From positions 558,001 to 622,000 of the forward strand of contig NZ_JONL01000001.1 of the NCBI RefSeq assembly GCF_000711735.1: a stretch of DNA of 64,000 nucleotides, read 5' to 3'. Origin of the DNA: Maridesulfovibrio frigidus DSM 17176 (GTDB taxonomy: Bacteria > Desulfobacterota > Desulfovibrionia > Desulfovibrionales > Desulfovibrionaceae). The notes beneath the pieces were generated by a model, which was not told the origin of the DNA, ran no database searches, and was given only the letters and a program-made list of their open reading frames with translations. Shown piece by piece: positions 52,082-62,251 of the stretch; positions within the stretch are counted from its first letter, which is position 1, and every line of letters starts with the position of its first letter. The position numbers and the translations under genes were made by a program.

Positions 52082-53077
52082 ATGACTTTGATCGACAAAC
52101 TTGGACGAAGTGTCAGTTATCTAAGATTAAGCGTGACCGATCGGTGCAACTTACGTTGCTCCTACTGTGTTACTAAAGATTTCAAATACACTCCGCACCC
52201 GAATATTTTGAGGTACGAAGAAATGCTGCAGCTAATTGATATTGCAGCATCGCTCAACGTCTCAAAACTCAGGCTAACTGGCGGAGAACCATTTGTTAGA
52301 CTAGGATTCATGGATTTCGTTTCGAGCATTGTCAAAAGTCATGAAGATATGGATTTACGAATTACGACCAACGGCACAGTGCTTGAACAATATGTACCTG
52401 AGCTAAAGAGACTGGGTGTGAGCAGATTAAACATCTCGCTGGACACTTTGAATAAAGAAACATTTGAGTCCATTACTGGCTGCGATTACTTAGAAAAAGT
52501 TTTGAGTTCCATTTCAGCATGCCTTTCTGCTGGAATACACATTAAAATTAATGCCGTAGCCATGAAAGGAGTGAATGATCACGAGCTTGGTTCTTTCATA
52601 GAGTTCGCCAAGGAAAACCCCGTTGACTTTCGCTTCATAGAGTTCATGCCCATGGGACAAGACACACGGTGGACGGACGAATCCTTCTGGGGGGCAGACG
52701 AAATACTAGAACAATCTCGCCAATTTGCTACTCTGACTCCAATAAAAAGAACGGCAGAAAGTAGAGGTCCCGCTCAAATGTTTTCCATTAAAGGTGGAAA
52801 AGGAAAATTAGGACTCATATCACCAGTTAGCTCCCACTTTTGCGCAACATGCAACCGACTTAGGATCACATCAGACGGAAATCTCCGTACCTGCCTCTTT
52901 TCTGATAAGTCCTATCGTTTACGCGAAATTTTACGAAACCCGAAACTCAGTGACAAACACATCTTACAAGTTCTTGCCAATGCGACCAAAGACAAACCTC
53001 TCGGAAATAACATATTGCAAACGAGAACAGGAAGTGAAGGCGTATGCGGAACACAGATGTCAGCAATCGGCGGGTAG
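52082..53077 (+). CDS. moaA: GTP 3',8-cyclase (molybdopterin synthesis)
   Basis: Radical SAM enzyme, first step of molybdopterin synthesis. The 331-residue protein has the CNLRCSYC cluster motif, [30 protein letters not shown] and [10 protein letters not shown]; the second cluster site is in [19 protein letters not shown]; it ends with IGG, whose GG is needed for activity. The ATG at 52082 follows the fdhE stop by 1 nt with GGGGG 7 nt upstream. A frame open to 52034 lies inside fdhE. It ties W/Mo uptake to cofactor synthesis. Confidence 0.95.
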   Translation: MTLIDKLGRSVSYLRLSVTDRCNLRCSYCVTKDFKYTPHPNILRYEEMLQLIDIAASLNVSKLRLTGGEPFVRLGFMDFVSSIVKSHEDMDLRITTNGTVLEQYVPELKRLGVSRLNISLDTLNKETFESITGCDYLEKVLSSISACLSAGIHIKINAVAMKGVNDHELGSFIEFAKENPVDFRFIEFMPMGQDTRWTDESFWGADEILEQSRQFATLTPIKRTAESRGPAQMFSIKGGKGKLGLISPVSSHFCATCNRLRITSDGNLRTCLFSDKSYRLREILRNPKLSDKHILQVLANATKDKPLGNNILQTRTGSEGVCGTQMSAIGG

Positions 53078-53091
53078 TCGATAATGATAAC

Positions 53092-53973
53092 ATGATCCAA
53101 ATGGATGAACGCACAGCAATGTTTAAAAATTTGACATCCTCGGAAGAGGAAGCCAAAAATTTCCTTATCGCCAATTGCTTTGGGGACAGAAAACCCTTCT
53201 GCCCAAGATGCAGAGAAAACAAGTTATACACGCTTAGCGGCAGTCGTTATCGTTGTTCATCATGTAAATATACATTTCAGGACTTCAGCGGTAGATGGAT
53301 TAATAATGGGGGGCTATCCTGTACAGAGTGGATACAACTTATTAAACTTTTTGCTGAAGACAACACCGCGCATGCTATCTCGCTAGATTTGGGTATTTCA
53401 TACAATGCAGCCTACAAGGCTATTTCATCCTTAAGGTTTGCGATTCTGGCTCAGGCAATTGATGCTGTGCAGCTTCTCGGACCGGAAACAGGCCTTAACA
53501 AGCACCTGAAGAATAAAAAACTGACCGGAATACCCGCAAAATCAGGTTCAGAAATTATTCCTGTATTCGGCATACTCGAGAAAAATGGCTGGGTGTTTAT
53601 TGACCTTATGCAAAATATAAGTGCTGAATCAGTTTTCCATTTCAACCATAATTTCCATCTTAAATTAGTACGCCACGGAAGTATTATTCATACTGACCGT
53701 TATCAAAAGTACACAGCTCTCATACTTTGCGGAGACGACTCATTGCCGCTGGACTACATCCGTAAATATCCAGGAGTAACCCCTGAAATTGAAACTTCGG
53801 GCGGTGAATTCTGGAAGTTCGCAAGAGACAGGTTCAAACGTTACAAAGGAATTTCTCCGCATAGATTCCCTCTGTACCTCAAAGAGCTTGAATTTAGGTT
53901 TAATAACCGTAACAAGGATCTCTTTGAACTTTTGGTAAACTATGTTTGTAAAATCGTCCCTGATGTAGATTAA
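53092..53973 (+). CDS. IS1595/ISXO2-type transposase-derived zinc-ribbon protein, probably domesticated
   Basis: Domain order is that of ISXO2-like transposases: zinc ribbon (CPRC...CSSC), helix-turn-helix-like segment (HAISLDLGISYNAAYKAISSLR), then an RNase-H-like domain (IIPVFGILEKNGWVFIDLMQNISAESV, SIIHTDRYQKY, FPLYLKELEFRFNNRNKD). The second catalytic Asp (HTDRYQKY) is present, but the first D-E position, normally VEVDETY, reads IDAVQLL, so catalysis is probably lost. The frame opens at 53044 inside moaA, and a start at 53044, 53092 or 53101 is possible; none has a strong ribosome site. No terminal inverted repeats were found and a clean terminator follows. This suggests a retained DNA-binding protein in the moaA operon. 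Confidence 0.8.
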   Translation: MIQMDERTAMFKNLTSSEEEAKNFLIANCFGDRKPFCPRCRENKLYTLSGSRYRCSSCKYTFQDFSGRWINNGGLSCTEWIQLIKLFAEDNTAHAISLDLGISYNAAYKAISSLRFAILAQAIDAVQLLGPETGLNKHLKNKKLTGIPAKSGSEIIPVFGILEKNGWVFIDLMQNISAESVFHFNHNFHLKLVRHGSIIHTDRYQKYTALILCGDDSLPLDYIRKYPGVTPEIETSGGEFWKFARDRFKRYKGISPHRFPLYLKELEFRFNNRNKDLFELLVNYVCKIVPDVD

Positions 53974-53997
53974 ATTAATCTTAGACACTTATTCAAA

Positions 53998-54044
53998 AAT
54001 AATCGCGCTACCCCTGAGCACAGGAGTAGCGCGATTATTTTTTT
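53998..54044 (+). terminator. Rho-independent terminator of the fdhE-moaA operon
   Basis: AATAATCGCGCTAC pairs with GTAGCGCGATTATT, with CCTG/CAGG inside, followed by T7. Confidence 0.95.
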
Positions 54045-54045
54045 G

Positions 54046-54393
54046 AATTTACTGCTTATTTTGAGACTTCAGGGGCAAAGTAAGCAAAGATCATCTTTTT
54101 ATTATGTACACAAAAACATACTTTACAAAAAGTAACACTATATCAAGATGTTGCAGCACAAAAGACCTATCAACACCATTCTCCACAATTATTACGCAAA
54201 AGAATATTCACCAAAATGCAACAAAAAGCGTATCAAATAGCCTCTAACTATATACTGCCGAGCCTCTAATGTCCAAAAAAAACTTAAAATAATGGGTTTA
54301 GTGTAAAAGCAGGTTCAAGCACGACTTTGTATCTTTAAATTAGATCCACCGCTAAACAGTTTATCACAAGACAAAAACAATCACACATATTTC
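54046..54393. other. AT-rich gene-free stretch
   Basis: No frame and no clear repeat. It probably contains the promoter of the small RNA candidate at 54394. Confidence 0.5.
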
Positions 54394-54470
54394 TACCCTA
54401 CCTCCTCTTATTTTAGGGTAAGAACGAAGGCCGCCAGAACTCTGTCCTCTGGCGGCCTTCATCCATTTTT
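54394..54470 (+). ncRNA. Candidate small RNA with anti-Shine-Dalgarno loop and own terminator
   Basis: TACCCTA (54394-54400) and TAGGGTA (54414-54420) form a hairpin whose 13-nt loop is CCTCCTCTTATTT, complementary to the AGGAGG ribosome sites used here. Four bases on, GAAGGCCGCCAGA pairs perfectly with TCTGGCGGCCTTC (54425-54460), then ATCCATTTTT. There is no coding frame on this strand for 400 nt upstream, so the terminator needs another transcript. The 5' end is unknown. Confidence 0.45.
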
Positions 54471-54580
54471 AGCTCCTCACAAAAAAACGCCCAAAAAGAA
54501 ACTATGTTTCAATTCAGGCGTTACTTAATTCAATTAATCGTAAATATGAAGAGCTTCTCACACCGTAACAGGCTCAATAG

Positions 54581-56038
54581 CTAAGCGACAACAACCCTAT
54601 TTTTACCCTTATCTTTAGACTCGTACATAGCATTATCGGCCCTAATATTCAAAGAATCAAGGGTATCTCCAACAATGTACTGTGCTACACCACAGCTGAC
54701 TGTCACGATCATACCTTCAACGGCTTTTTCTGATATCTCAGCGCAAACGCTAGTGTTTTCCACAGAGCTCCGTATACGTTCAGCGATTATCGCCGCCTGT
54801 TCGCTATCTCCATGGACAAGAATAATAAACTCATCTCCACCCCAGCGAGCACAAATATCACTATCTCTTATGCTGGAATCAATAACACCCGAAACCTCTT
54901 TAATCACGCGATCCCCTTCATTATGTCCACAGGTATCGTTCACGGCTTTAAACCCGTCAATATCAAGTAGTACAACAGAAAAAGGGCTGCCATTCTTAGA
55001 GTACTTGCTCATCGCGGAATCAACTCTTCTCTCGAAAGATCTGCGATTGGCAATTCCCGTAAGTTCATCAGTATTTGCCTGAACCTCGAGTCGTACCTGA
55101 AAATGATTAATTGATATTATCGATAAAAATATTATGAGCAAAGTAGCCAGCGCACCGATACTTAACGTTCTGATAAAGTTATCCCGAGCAGCTTTCATTG
55201 CAATGCTTTCGTTCTGCTCAACGATTAAGAACCAATGAAATTCAGGAATAAAACGAGCAGTCAGATGTACAGTTTCATCGCCATTTTTGTACTTGAACAA
55301 TGCAGGATTCTTTCTATCCATATCAAGCACTTCGCGAGCTATACTTCCAAGCCCCGGCACATCGTTAATGTTTAATTTTTCAATTAAATTTTTATCAGTG
55401 TGCGCCTGAACAACCCCTTCGGGGTCTACGAGAAAAATATTTTTAGAATACTTTTCAGTAAATGTCTTAAGAAGTCCGGCGACTTGATCCATCTTAAGAC
55501 CAACGCCGGTCACTCCAAGAAGATTGCCATCACGGTCTTCAACTCTATGATTTATAAAAATAGTTAGAATATCATCAGCGGCCTCATTTGAGTCCACATC
55601 AAAATCATAAGGTAACCCAGAGTCAACAAAGTCATAGTACCAAACGTCGTGCCTATCATGTTTTGAGACAGTCTTTAGAACTCCATCATAATAAAAGTAG
55701 TCGCTGGTTTTAGCAGAAACAAAAAATGAAGTGAAGAACCCGTATTTCTCTCTTATTTCTCCGAGATAACGCATAATTTGAACAACGTCAGTCTCGCCTT
55801 CGGCAACCCAGTCTTTCAAAAATATATCATTTGCCATCAAGGAAGAAACAAACAGCGGACGCATAAGACCAGACTGCATTTCTGAATATATATTGTCACG
55901 GGTTAGTGGCAGTGCTGAATGCTGAATTTCATCACGAGCGGAATCCCGGGAAACATTATAATTGAATAAAGATACCGAAATAAAAGCGACAACTAAAATA
56001 GTCGTTAGCGCCGATATCAATTTAAGACGTAGAGACAT
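54581..56038 (-). CDS. Diguanylate cyclase with extracytoplasmic Cache domain
   Basis: Makes c-di-GMP from GTP in response to an external signal. The 485-residue protein has helix 1 at about 9-27, a Cache sensor (about 35-285, with YYDGVLKTVSKHDRHDVWYYDFV and GVTGVGLKMDQVAGLL), helix 2 at about 290-312 and a GGDEF domain (about 320-485): TDELTGIANRRSFE, LLDIDGFKAVND, CARWGGDEFIIL. The inhibitory I-site RDSD lies five residues before GGDEF, so product feedback is expected. No neighbouring gene shares its strand within 150 nt. Confidence 0.93.
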   Translation of the reverse strand: MSLRLKLISALTTILVVAFISVSLFNYNVSRDSARDEIQHSALPLTRDNIYSEMQSGLMRPLFVSSLMANDIFLKDWVAEGETDVVQIMRYLGEIREKYGFFTSFFVSAKTSDYFYYDGVLKTVSKHDRHDVWYYDFVDSGLPYDFDVDSNEAADDILTIFINHRVEDRDGNLLGVTGVGLKMDQVAGLLKTFTEKYSKNIFLVDPEGVVQAHTDKNLIEKLNINDVPGLGSIAREVLDMDRKNPALFKYKNGDETVHLTARFIPEFHWFLIVEQNESIAMKAARDNFIRTLSIGALATLLIIFLSIISINHFQVRLEVQANTDELTGIANRRSFERRVDSAMSKYSKNGSPFSVVLLDIDGFKAVNDTCGHNEGDRVIKEVSGVIDSSIRDSDICARWGGDEFIILVHGDSEQAAIIAERIRSSVENTSVCAEISEKAVEGMIVTVSCGVAQYIVGDTLDSLNIRADNAMYESKDKGKNRVVVA

Positions 56039-56196
56039 CTATCCTCCTGAAAACTAACTAAAAATAAAACTTGAAAGGTAAGTCTAGCACACTTTACCCC
56101 TCCCAAGAGAATATACAATAAAAATTATACATGAAAAATGAGCACTAGCATATTAAAAATAGCTTGCCCTCATTCTAAACATAAAACATCAAAATA

Positions 56197-57177
56197 TTAA
56201 AATAAAGTTTTAGAATTTCCGTGAGACTGTAGATGCTGATAGGCTTTTGCTGTTGCCACTCTGCCCCGTGAAGTTCTCTTCAAAAAACCGCACTGAATGA
56301 GATAAGGTTCATAAATATCTTCGATAGTTCTAACTTCTTCCGAGCAGGCAACCGCGATTGTTTTAATACCAACCGGACCGCCTCCAAACTGATCAATCAA
56401 AACAGAGAGAATCTTACGGTCCATCTGGTCAAGGCCGAAAGGATCTACATCAAGGCGATCAAGGGCCATATCTGCAATCTCTGCGTTAACAACACCATCA
56501 CCATGCACTGTGGCATAATCCCGCACACGGCGAAGCAGTCTATTCGCAATACGGGGAGTCCCGCGCGAACGTCTACCAATCATGAATGCACCCTCATCTG
56601 TAACTTCCAGATCAAAGATACGCGCGGCACGGGTAACAATATGCGCCAGCTCGTCGGGAGAGTAAAATTCCAGTCTGAAAATACATCCAAATCTGTCGCG
56701 AAGAGGCGAGGTGAGAAGGCCTAAGCGAGTTGTCGCGCCAACTAGGGTGAACGGCTCAAGGTCAATTTTAACAGTCCTAGCAGCCGGGCCCTGACCTATA
56801 ATCAAGTCAAGGTTAAAGTCTTCCATAGCGGGGTAAAGCACTTCCTCAACAGAGGAAGGCACCCGATGAATTTCATCAATGAAAAGGATATCGTTACGAG
56901 AAAGATTGGTAAGAATTGCGGCAAGGTCTCCGCTTCTCTCTATAACTGGGCCGGAAGTGGAAATCAGGTTCACACCCAGTTCAGAGGAAATAATCCGGGC
57001 CAGCGTAGTTTTGCCAAGGCCGGGATTGCCATAAAACAAAGTATGATCCATCGCAGTTCCGCGCCCGCGTGCCGCCTGAATGAATACATCCAGATTGCTG
57101 CGCAAGTCATCCTGACCGATAAAATCGGTAAGCCGCTGCGGTCTAATATTATCATCAGGAAGAGTGCTCTCGATCAT
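56197..57177 (-). CDS. ruvB: Holliday junction branch migration helicase RuvB
   Basis: Hexameric ATP motor of the RuvAB complex. The 326-residue protein has [12 protein letters not shown], Walker [18 protein letters not shown] (Walker B), [18 protein letters not shown] (sensor region) and a C-terminal winged helix ending with [15 protein letters not shown]. It is 9 nt downstream of ruvA. Confidence 0.97.
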   Translation of the reverse strand: MIESTLPDDNIRPQRLTDFIGQDDLRSNLDVFIQAARGRGTAMDHTLFYGNPGLGKTTLARIISSELGVNLISTSGPVIERSGDLAAILTNLSRNDILFIDEIHRVPSSVEEVLYPAMEDFNLDLIIGQGPAARTVKIDLEPFTLVGATTRLGLLTSPLRDRFGCIFRLEFYSPDELAHIVTRAARIFDLEVTDEGAFMIGRRSRGTPRIANRLLRRVRDYATVHGDGVVNAEIADMALDRLDVDPFGLDQMDRKILSVLIDQFGGGPVGIKTIAVACSEEVRTIEDIYEPYLIQCGFLKRTSRGRVATAKAYQHLQSHGNSKTLF

Positions 57178-57186
57178 ACTTCTAAA

Positions 57187-57801
57187 CTACTTTTTACTTT
57201 GGGAAATTTTCTTTAACGCCACCCGTATCGCACCAGCCGCGTCAAGATCAGGCTCTTCATCAAAAATATCTTTAAGGAAAGTTCTAACTTCGTCATCCGC
57301 ATAGCCCAGATTGCGCAGGCCTGATAGAGCATCAAGAAATTCGCTTCTGTCCCCCTCAGTAGGGCAAGCTCCAGAGCGGATAGTGGCAAGCGAAAGCTTA
57401 TCCATCTTATCTTTAAGGGACCATAGAATCTGGCGCGCAGATTTAGGGCCGATACCTGGAACAACAGATAAAGTTTTAACATCTTCGCGGAAAACAATAT
57501 CCTGTAATTCTTTCGGATTAAACTGCGAAAGTATAGCCAGCGCTTTTTTAGGTCCGAGGCGATCTATAGAAATCAGGGTCTGAAATACTTCGCGGTCATC
57601 GAAGCAAGGGAAAGCGTAAAGATCGAGGGCATCTTCTCTAACTACAGTATAAACATAAAACGTGACGTCAGAACCGGACGCCGGGAGCGTTGAAATGGCT
57701 GTGAGGGTAAGAAATAGTTCATATCCCACCCCGCCGGAGGTAAGCACTATGCAGGACTTGTCTGTTGCCTCAAGCAGTTTACCGTGAATATAGGCAATCA
57801 T
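57187..57801 (-). CDS. ruvA: Holliday junction DNA-binding protein RuvA
   Basis: Tetrameric junction-binding protein. The 204-residue protein begins MIAYIHGKLLEA, has the OB domain (VGYELFLTL), helix-hairpin-helix motifs (SIDRLGPKKALAIL and VPGIGPKSARQIL) and the RuvB-binding C-terminal domain (LRNLGYADDEVRTFL). It overlaps ruvC by 4 nt. Confidence 0.97.
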   Translation of the reverse strand: MIAYIHGKLLEATDKSCIVLTSGGVGYELFLTLTAISTLPASGSDVTFYVYTVVREDALDLYAFPCFDDREVFQTLISIDRLGPKKALAILSQFNPKELQDIVFREDVKTLSVVPGIGPKSARQILWSLKDKMDKLSLATIRSGACPTEGDRSEFLDALSGLRNLGYADDEVRTFLKDIFDEEPDLDAAGAIRVALKKISQSKK

Positions 57802-58304
57802 TTCCCAGCCATCCTTGCAAATCTACGTTCATTCAAATGACAAATAGCTATAGCCAGCGCATCAGTGGTATCGTTAGCCCACTTGGTATCTTTTACACCC
57901 AGTATGCGTTCCACCATAAATGCGACCTGACTTTTATCCGCGCGACCTGTCCCCACAAGATTTTGTTTAACCTTTGTGGGTTCATAACCAGAAACAACTA
58001 AACCAGAAACTGCACACGCGGCCATTGCTGCCCCGCGCGCTTGTCCTAATTTAATAGCCGAAGACGGATTAGAAGCGACGAAGACATTTTCTATCGCCGC
58101 TTCGTCCGGTTTATGGCTTTCTAAAAGCTCGGCCAGACGGGTATAAATTTGCCCGAGTCTGGCACACATGGGGGCTTTGGTATTGGTCCGGATTGCGCCG
58201 GCTTCAAGCAAAGTAACCTGACCGGAAACTTCCCTTACTATCCCGAACCCAGTTACACGGGTTCCAGGGTCAATGCCGATTATCACAATACCGGGATTTT
58301 CCAC
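57798..58304 (-). CDS. ruvC: Holliday junction resolvase RuvC
   Basis: Endonuclease that cuts junctions at branch points. The 168-residue RNase-H-fold protein has IGIDPGTRVTGFG (catalytic Asp), AIENVFVA (Glu), QARGAAMAAC and KWANDTTDALAIAICH (last Asp pair). The start is GTG at 58304, directly following the yebC stop. Confidence 0.96.
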   Translation of the reverse strand: MENPGIVIIGIDPGTRVTGFGIVREVSGQVTLLEAGAIRTNTKAPMCARLGQIYTRLAELLESHKPDEAAIENVFVASNPSSAIKLGQARGAAMAACAVSGLVVSGYEPTKVKQNLVGTGRADKSQVAFMVERILGVKDTKWANDTTDALAIAICHLNERRFARMAGK

Positions 58305-59054
58305 TTAGCCGTCCATTTCTGACATAAGCTCGTCAGGGAAGTCTGCATTAACGAAAACGTCTGTTACGTCTTCAAGATCCTCAAATCTTTCCATGAGATT
58401 CATGATCTTTTTAGCGGTAGAGACATCAACTTCAACAAGGTTCTTAGGAACAAAAGCAAGTTCAGCGCTCTGACTTGTACATTCAGCCTCTACAAAAGCC
58501 TGCTGGAGGGGTGCGAAATCTTCAGGCGCACAATGAACGGCAAATGAATCGCCTTCATCAAGAACGTCTTCAGCACCACCTTCAAGGCCGATTTCCATGA
58601 GTTGGTCTTCGTTGTAAGCTTCCTTGTCGAAAATCATTACGCCTTTTTTGTCGAACATCCATGCGACACTTCCAGACTCACCCATAGACCCGCCAGCTTT
58701 ACTTAGAGCGTGACGAACTTCAGCAACAGTACGGTTCTTGTTATCTGTGGCAGCTTCGATAAGCAAAGCAACTCCACCAGGGCCATAACCTTCGTACATC
58801 ATCTCATTGATATCGCCGCCAGCAAGTTCGCCGGTACCTTTTTTAATAGCGGTATCAATTTTATCATTCGGCATATTAACAGCTTTTGCTTTTGAAACAG
58901 CAAGGCGCAAAGATGCATTCATATTAACATCGCCACCGCCAGCCTTTGCTGCGATAATTATGTCTTTAGCCATCTTTGTAAAAATTTTGCCACGTTTGGC
59001 ATCCTGCCTGCCTTTTCTATGCTGAATATTTGCCCATTTACTGTGTCCAGCCAT
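58305..59054 (-). CDS. yebC: YebC/PmpR-family protein
   Basis: A 249-residue protein starting [22 protein letters not shown], followed by [23 protein letters not shown] and [14 protein letters not shown]; the three-domain YebC pattern. Members act as transcription regulators or, as reported more recently, translation factors on proline stretches. AGGAGG lies 5 nt before the ATG. First gene of yebC-ruvC-ruvA-ruvB. Confidence 0.96.
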   Translation of the reverse strand: MAGHSKWANIQHRKGRQDAKRGKIFTKMAKDIIIAAKAGGGDVNMNASLRLAVSKAKAVNMPNDKIDTAIKKGTGELAGGDINEMMYEGYGPGGVALLIEAATDNKNRTVAEVRHALSKAGGSMGESGSVAWMFDKKGVMIFDKEAYNEDQLMEIGLEGGAEDVLDEGDSFAVHCAPEDFAPLQQAFVEAECTSQSAELAFVPKNLVEVDVSTAKKIMNLMERFEDLEDVTDVFVNADFPDELMSEMDG

Positions 59055-59256
59055 TATTCCTCCTGAAAGAATCTGCCTCCGTCACAATATGTAGACGGAT
59101 AATTTATAATTTTCCTTACACAAGATGCCATTAAATGAACCTTGATTTAAATTCCACCAAGGGTCTGACATTCCCGCAAAAAAGGGTCCAATACTATATT
59201 AAAATGCAATTTCCACAAAATTTAGCTCTGAGGCGAAACTAAGTGTAAAAGGACAT

Positions 59257-59856
59257 TTACTCTTCAATGCCACGAAAGCCAAGCGCTACAATAAAAAGCT
59301 CCATACTTTCTTCTCTGGAACTTTTCGGCTTGAAATTTTTCACCCTTGAAAACATCTTACGTAATGAGTCCGTGTACCCTCTTACGTCAGAGCTATCAAA
59401 AATCTTTACAACAAAATGACCGCCCTTCTTAAGTCTGCGAGGAACCAGATCTCTAGCTCTCTCACACAGCTCAAGTGAATGAAGCTGGTCAGCAAACCGA
59501 ACTCCAGTTGTTTTGGGAGCCATGTCACTGATAATCAGATCATAAGGAAGGTGCTCTGCCATCGCATCCAGCAGAACAGAAGAATCTTCGAAAACATCTG
59601 TTTGTAAATAAGTCACGTTCTCAGGAAATTTAGTTATAGTCGTCTGAATATCCACACCGAGAACATATCCTTTAGGACCGACCTTTTTAGCTGAGAACAA
59701 GGTCCATGATCCCGGAGCGGCTCCCAGATCTAAAACTTTTTGCCCCGGTGAAAATATGTGAAATCGTTTGTCAATTTCCATAAGCTTATATACTGAACGA
59801 GCAGGATAATTATCCTTTTGCGCTTTTTTGAAGTAATGATCTTGATATGTTTTCAT
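59257..59856 (-). CDS. rlmE: 23S rRNA 2'-O-methyltransferase (U2552)
   Basis: FtsJ/RrmJ enzyme methylating U2552 in the ribosomal A loop. The 199-residue protein has [29 protein letters not shown] (SAM site), [22 protein letters not shown] and [10 protein letters not shown]; the catalytic K-D-K-E residues are all present. A separate unit, 200 nt upstream of yebC on the same strand. Confidence 0.94.
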   Translation of the reverse strand: MKTYQDHYFKKAQKDNYPARSVYKLMEIDKRFHIFSPGQKVLDLGAAPGSWTLFSAKKVGPKGYVLGVDIQTTITKFPENVTYLQTDVFEDSSVLLDAMAEHLPYDLIISDMAPKTTGVRFADQLHSLELCERARDLVPRRLKKGGHFVVKIFDSSDVRGYTDSLRKMFSRVKNFKPKSSREESMELFIVALGFRGIEE

Positions 59857-59962
59857 TGTCTCTTTTTTGTTTTGCCATCCAAGGAAAAGACATTTTCCAA
59901 GGACTGCGGTATAAGGTGACAGGAAATTAACTTAATACGGCCCGCAAGCCAAGTCTAACACC

Positions 59963-61450
59963 ATGCAACGTCCCCAAAGAATCCGCATCAAAAACGAATC
60001 CGAAAAATTGCAATCTCTGCCTGAAGGTAAAGAATACTTTCAAGACCTAGGGGGAGATGGTGATATACTTTTTCTGGGCCTGGGCCCAAATCCTTGCCAA
60101 GCGCTTGAATTATTTAGTGAAGAAGGCAAAGCCCACTACATAGAATGCCCAGACTTTGAAAAACAAATCCCTACAGTCCGAAAAATTTCAAACAAGTTTA
60201 CGAGAATTAACCCAGAAGAACTTGATGCTTTACCTGAAAAGAATTTCCGCTTGATATTATATACGCCTAACAAAAGGCTATTCCCTTCATTCTGGGAACC
60301 CATCATATCAAAGCTTGCACTACAGAAAACCGCTTTTTTTTCAAAAATTAAAAGCAAGACTGTGTGGATTCCGGGTAACGACAATTCGTTGCTTGTACCC
60401 GAACTGTCTCGCGCCTTCGCAGGTGCAGACTTCACATACAGGGTTATCGCGCCGGACGCAATGCAGCGGGACCTCCTATCCCTTCTAAATCAAGAACGTC
60501 CCGAAATAATTTTCAGCATAAACTTTAACGGACTGGATAATTCGGGTGAAACGTATTTCATGCTGCGCGAGGCTGGAGTTAAAGTCGTTGTTTGGATGGT
60601 GGACAACCCCTTCCATATAATCTCCGGCATTAAATCCGAATATTGGAAAGAAGTACCCATGCTTGTCACGGACGAATGGTTCGTCAACCCCCTTAAAGAT
60701 CTTGGCGCCAAAAAGGTAAACCACCTACCACTCGCAACCGATCCTGAATTCTTCAATCCAGATGTTCCGGAATATACAGGGCTTGAGAATCGAACAGTTT
60801 TTGCGGGTAGATCTAGTTTTCCAAAGAAAGATACATTTTTTGCAGGATGCTCCTTTTCGACACAAGACGAGCAAGCGGCAATAAAGGCTATCGCAAATGG
60901 TATTAAGCCCGATTTTGAATGGTGGGCAAAGCGCGACGAACTCACCTCATTCTGGCCGGGAAAAAATGTCCGAGATACGGGATTTAAGACAGAGCAATCC
61001 GGTACAATATGGCGCACCCAAGCTCTTGATAATGCGGGAACTAATCTGACAATTTTCGGTGACAAAGGTTGGAGAGAATTACTTACAAACGCAGACATTC
61101 GCCCGCCTATAGACTACTTTACGGTACTACCTGCGATTTATGCAGGAGCAGCTATTACGTTAAACATGACAAGTCCACTATTACCAAACGGGCTGACGCA
61201 GCGGAATTTCGATGTGTGGAGTGCGGGTGGATTTCTTCTAACAGACTATACGCCAGGACTTTCAATTTTCCCTGAGGATCTTGTTGCTGAATGTTCATTT
61301 TCTAAGCCAAAGGACTTACCAGCCCTTTCCGATAAGTTTCACGCAAACCCGAGACTCAGGAAAGCTCTTTCAAAAAAATGGCGCGAAATAATTTTAAAAG
61401 ATCACACTTACCGGAACAGGGTTATTAACATCCTTGATTTTATAAACTAA
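59963..61450 (+). CDS. CgeB-like glycosyltransferase (DUF3880 type)
   Basis: A 495-residue soluble protein. After a 140-residue N-terminal part of unknown role come a GT-B-like domain with REAGVKVVVWMVDNPFH and HLPLATDPEFFNP (DUF3880 pattern) and a C-terminal Glyco_trans_1_2 part with IFGDKGWRELL, YFTVLPAIYAGAAITLNMTSPLL, QRNFDVWSAGGFLLTDYTPGL. In deltaproteobacteria such proteins occur with motility or cell-surface genes; the substrate is unknown. No ribosome site is evident before the ATG. It stands between rlmE (divergent) and a lipoprotein gene. Confidence 0.82.
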   Translation: MQRPQRIRIKNESEKLQSLPEGKEYFQDLGGDGDILFLGLGPNPCQALELFSEEGKAHYIECPDFEKQIPTVRKISNKFTRINPEELDALPEKNFRLILYTPNKRLFPSFWEPIISKLALQKTAFFSKIKSKTVWIPGNDNSLLVPELSRAFAGADFTYRVIAPDAMQRDLLSLLNQERPEIIFSINFNGLDNSGETYFMLREAGVKVVVWMVDNPFHIISGIKSEYWKEVPMLVTDEWFVNPLKDLGAKKVNHLPLATDPEFFNPDVPEYTGLENRTVFAGRSSFPKKDTFFAGCSFSTQDEQAAIKAIANGIKPDFEWWAKRDELTSFWPGKNVRDTGFKTEQSGTIWRTQALDNAGTNLTIFGDKGWRELLTNADIRPPIDYFTVLPAIYAGAAITLNMTSPLLPNGLTQRNFDVWSAGGFLLTDYTPGLSIFPEDLVAECSFSKPKDLPALSDKFHANPRLRKALSKKWREIILKDHTYRNRVINILDFIN

Positions 61451-61515
61451 ATATCTAAATATTTTTTAGGCATATTTTCTGCATTACCATTCCAAACACT
61501 CTTATCAAGGAAGAT

Positions 61516-62184
61516 ATGGGAATGCAGAACTTTAAGACACTATGCCTATTGATCTTCACACTTACCTGCTTAAACGGCTGTACGGCTTCCATACTCATGC
61601 CGCCTTTACCAGGACCGACAATGATCCCTTCTGCTATGGGCTCAATCTATACGGCTTATGCTGCAAGTGTGGACGAACGAGGTTTCCAGACAATTGTTGA
61701 AGACGAGCTTCTGGAAGCCAACATCCAATCCAAGATACTCCACCAGAAGGACCTCGAAGTTCTAGGCGTTAGCACCTACTCATACAACGGTCATATATAT
61801 ATAGTTGGGCAGTTCGATCAAAAGGAAGATTTCAATATGCTTCGTAAGATTGTCAGAAGCGCAGGCAAGGTTAATTCACTTACAACTTTTCTTTTTGCCG
61901 AGTCAGAAGATGCTATTTGTAACGCAGCTGAAGATTACATACTGCAATCAGAAGTGAAGGCCGCACTACTTGATAATGACTCCGTCTGGGGGACGAACAT
62001 CGCAGTGAAGTCTGTTCAATGTAATATTGTTCTTCTAGGCAGAGTTGGAGATATCAACGAGATAGAGCACGCAAAGCGAACAGCATTCCAAATAGAAGGA
62101 GTTCAAACAGTGAAGTCTTTTCTTCGCTCAAGCAAGCAAAATAATTACCATTTGCGCGGAAGTAAAGTTGCTACCTTAAAGTAA
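61516..62184 (+). CDS. BON-domain-like lipoprotein
   Basis: A 222-residue protein with lipobox LNGC (Cys at residue 22) and then two BON-like modules: about 55-125 (DELLEANIQSKILHQKDLEVLGVSTYSYNGHIYIVGQF) and 130-205 (DYILQSEVKAALLDNDSVWGTNIAVKSVQCNIVLLGRV). BON lipoproteins such as DolP/OsmY attach to the envelope and stabilise membranes. AAGGA lies 5 nt before the ATG. It is probably outer-membrane attached. Confidence 0.85.
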   Translation: MGMQNFKTLCLLIFTLTCLNGCTASILMPPLPGPTMIPSAMGSIYTAYAASVDERGFQTIVEDELLEANIQSKILHQKDLEVLGVSTYSYNGHIYIVGQFDQKEDFNMLRKIVRSAGKVNSLTTFLFAESEDAICNAAEDYILQSEVKAALLDNDSVWGTNIAVKSVQCNIVLLGRVGDINEIEHAKRTAFQIEGVQTVKSFLRSSKQNNYHLRGSKVATLK

Positions 62185-62188
62185 TTCA

Positions 62189-62226
62189 CAAAAAAAGGCA
62201 GCCTAATTAATAATCAGGCTGCCATA
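62189..62226 (-). terminator. Terminator of the GntR gene
   Basis: GGCAGCCT (62197-62204) pairs with AGGCTGCC (62216-62223); on the minus strand T7 follows. It may also slow the plus-strand lipoprotein transcript. Confidence 0.85.
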
Positions 62227-62251
62227 AAATTAGACTTATTGAACTATTGGA

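Noticed and set aside
53044-53973. Active insertion sequence
   Set aside because: No terminal inverted repeats or target duplication seen, first catalytic position lost, and moaA is intact up to its final GG.
54046-54393. Hidden small gene in the gap before the small RNA candidate
   Set aside because: Stops are frequent in all frames and no ribosome site precedes any ATG.
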